Source: Candidatus Omnitrophota bacterium (GTDB lineage: Bacteria; Omnitrophota; Omnitrophia; Omnitrophales; Aquincolibacteriaceae). From it: a DNA stretch of 7,923 nt. The DNA is taken from NCBI GenBank assembly GCA_023246995.1, contig JAHFHI010000052.1:1-7923 (forward strand), in the 5' to 3' direction. Of this stretch, positions 6,894 to 7,923 are shown one piece after another (position 1 is the stretch's first letter; each line of letters opens with the position of its first letter). The notes under the pieces are model-generated. The model did not search any database. It saw only the letters and a list, made by a program, of their open reading frames with translations, and was not told the origin of the DNA. The position numbers and the translations under genes are program-made.

Positions 6894-7649
6894 TCAGGAA
6901 GCCGGTTCGGGCGGCGGCGCGGCCGGAGCAGGAGCCGCGGAGCGCGGGGGAGCGGGCGGAAGATCCAGATTCGGGGCCTTGTCCTTGCGGCCGATCAAAA
7001 TGGGCTCGCCGTAGCGCTCCTTTCGGTTTTCGGTTTCCCTGGGGTTCCAGACCTCCGGGTTAAATTTAGGGATAAGTCCGTGCGGGCCGAAATCCGGGAT
7101 GGGGTATTCGCGTTTCAGGCCCTTTTGGTACCACTCGGTGGTTTCGATCTCCTGACCGTCGATTTTCCGCTGAAGCTCCATCAGGCCGTAAAGCAGGGCC
7201 TCCGGCCGGGGAGGGCATCCGGGAAGGTGGACGTCAATCGGGATATAGCGGTCAATTCCGCGCAAAACATTGTAGCCGTCGATAAAGGGCCCCCCGGCAA
7301 TGGAGCAGGCGCCCATGGTGATCACATACTTCGGTTCGGCCATCTGATTATAGAGGCGCACCACCTGCGGGGCCATTTTCTTGGTGACGGTCCCGGCCAC
7401 GATCATGAGATCCGACTGACGCGGCGAGGGCCGGAAAAGCTCGGCCCCGAAGCGGGCGATATCATAACGGGCGCAGGCGGTCGCGATCATTTCAATGGCG
7501 CAGCAGGCCAGCCCGAACTGCATGGGCCAGATCGAAGACCTGCGGCCCCAGTTATAAAGCTGATTTAAGGTGGTGACGACGATGCCTTTTTTGGCGAGTT
7601 CGCTTTTGAGGCCGTCGTCAACCTGGCTAGCGTTGGGGCTAAAGGCCAT
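6894..7649 (-). CDS. nuoB: NADH-quinone oxidoreductase subunit B (NuoB, PSST)
   Basis: Carries cluster N2, the last Fe-S centre of complex I, which reduces quinone at the interface with NuoD and NuoH. The N2 ligands are all present: tandem C49-C50 in [11 protein letters not shown]115 in [11 protein letters not shown], and C145 in [13 protein letters not shown]. The core fold runs from about residue 20 to 165. The 251-residue product is longer than most NuoB proteins. The excess is C-terminal: a section with [11 protein letters not shown] around 204-214, then a Pro/Ala-rich low-complexity tail (about 220-251) that I infer to be disordered. The ATG at 7649 lies 6 bp after the nuoA stop; the Shine-Dalgarno is weak (GGGAA further upstream). 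nuoA-B-C-D order is the standard start of nuo operons. No key residue is missing. Confidence 0.98.
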   Translation of the reverse strand: MAFSPNASQVDDGLKSELAKKGIVVTTLNQLYNWGRRSSIWPMQFGLACCAIEMIATACARYDIARFGAELFRPSPRQSDLMIVAGTVTKKMAPQVVRLYNQMAEPKYVITMGACSIAGGPFIDGYNVLRGIDRYIPIDVHLPGCPPRPEALLYGLMELQRKIDGQEIETTEWYQKGLKREYPIPDFGPHGLIPKFNPEVWNPRETENRKERYGEPILIGRKDKAPNLDLPPAPPRSAAPAPAAPPPEPAS

Positions 7650-7655
7650 GGCGTT

Positions 7656-7923
7656 TTATTCCCACTTAAGCATTTTTTTGCGCCAGGCGTAAATCAGGCC
7701 TACGGCGAGGATGGCGATAAAAAGGATCATTTCCCAAAAGGCAAAAACCCCGAGTTTGCGAAAGGAAACCGCCCAGGGATAAATGAAGACGGTTTCCACG
7801 TCGAAGATCACGAAAATCAGCGCGAAGATATAGTATTGCACGCGAAACTGGATCCAGGCGTCGCCTTCCGCTGCGAGGCCGCACTCATAGGTGGCGTTTT
7901 TGCTGGGCGAGGGTTTGCGGGGG
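7656..7923 (-). CDS. nuoA: NADH-quinone oxidoreductase subunit A (NuoA), 5' end missing
   Basis: Small three-helix membrane subunit of complex I (ND3 homologue) lying next to NuoH and NuoD at the quinone-site entrance. The gene runs off the right window edge, and 88 C-terminal residues can be read. The visible part contains the conserved loop YECGLAAEGDAW, with the cysteine whose ND3 equivalent is exposed during the active/deactive transition in mitochondria. It is followed by FRVQYYIFALIFVIFDVETVFIYPWAV, here given as FRVQYYIFALIF then VIFDVETVFIYPWAV, and the last helix ending KKMLKWE. The GTG at 7841 within FRVQYY is an internal valine, not a start, because the conserved loop continues in frame upstream of it. 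The first membrane helix and true start lie outside the window. It precedes nuoB by 6 bp. Confidence 0.97.
   Translation of the reverse strand, partial: PRKPSPSKNATYECGLAAEGDAWIQFRVQYYIFALIFVIFDVETVFIYPWAVSFRKLGVFAFWEMILFIAILAVGLIYAWRKKMLKWE

Noticed and set aside
5147..7649. Possibility that nuoB/C/D belong to an energy-converting NiFe hydrogenase rather than complex I
   Set aside because: NuoD has the quinone-site His, Tyr and Asp and lacks the terminal nickel-binding CxxC pairs, and nuoA, J and K are present.
7656..7841. Complete 61-residue small protein starting at the GTG at 7841
   Set aside because: The same frame continues upstream to the window edge and contains the NuoA YECG loop, so this is the C-terminal part of nuoA, not a separate gene.

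Overview
The window is an almost gap-free stretch of a respiratory complex I (NDH-1, nuo) operon. Every gene is on the minus strand, so transcription runs from high to low coordinates. In transcription order it holds nuoA (5' end cut by the window edge), nuoB, nuoC, nuoD, nuoI, nuoH, nuoJ, nuoK, nuoL and nuoM (3' end cut by the other edge). I see no RNA genes, mobile elements, CRISPR arrays or plus-strand genes. Long plus-strand reading frames are shadows of conserved nuo genes.

Region by region: 7923-5147 encodes NuoA and the quinone-reducing connecting module (NuoB with the N2 cluster ligands, NuoC, NuoD with its quinone-site His/Tyr/Asp). 5146-4526 encodes NuoI with two 4Fe-4S motifs. 4521-3364 encodes NuoH, the membrane subunit that forms the quinone tunnel. 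A 73-bp gap (3291-3363), the largest in the window, follows a terminator-like hairpin that overlaps the nuoH stop codon. 3290-2461 encodes the small membrane subunits NuoJ and NuoK, and 2453-1 the antiporter-like proton-pumping subunits NuoL and NuoM. Junctions other than nuoH-nuoJ are 4-bp overlaps or gaps of at most 15 bp, as expected for a co-transcribed, translationally coupled operon. nuoN would be expected just beyond the left edge.

Together the products pass electrons along NuoI and NuoB Fe-S clusters to quinone at the NuoB/NuoD/NuoH interface, and drive proton translocation through NuoH, J, K, L and M. The NADH-oxidising module (nuoE, nuoF, nuoG) is absent from its usual place between nuoD and nuoH, and nuoI precedes nuoH. 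Either the module is encoded elsewhere or this is an 11-subunit type of complex using another electron donor.

Organism: a bacterium of moderately high GC content with a quinone-linked respiratory chain. The sequence does not let me name a phylum confidently. The most notable departures from a textbook operon are the D-I-H order without EFG, loss of the second conserved membrane glutamate in NuoK (Ala at position 75), low-complexity C-terminal tails on NuoB and NuoI (with a shorter polar tail on NuoC), and the hairpin plus T-tract between nuoH and nuoJ. I see no evidence for an entirely new system.
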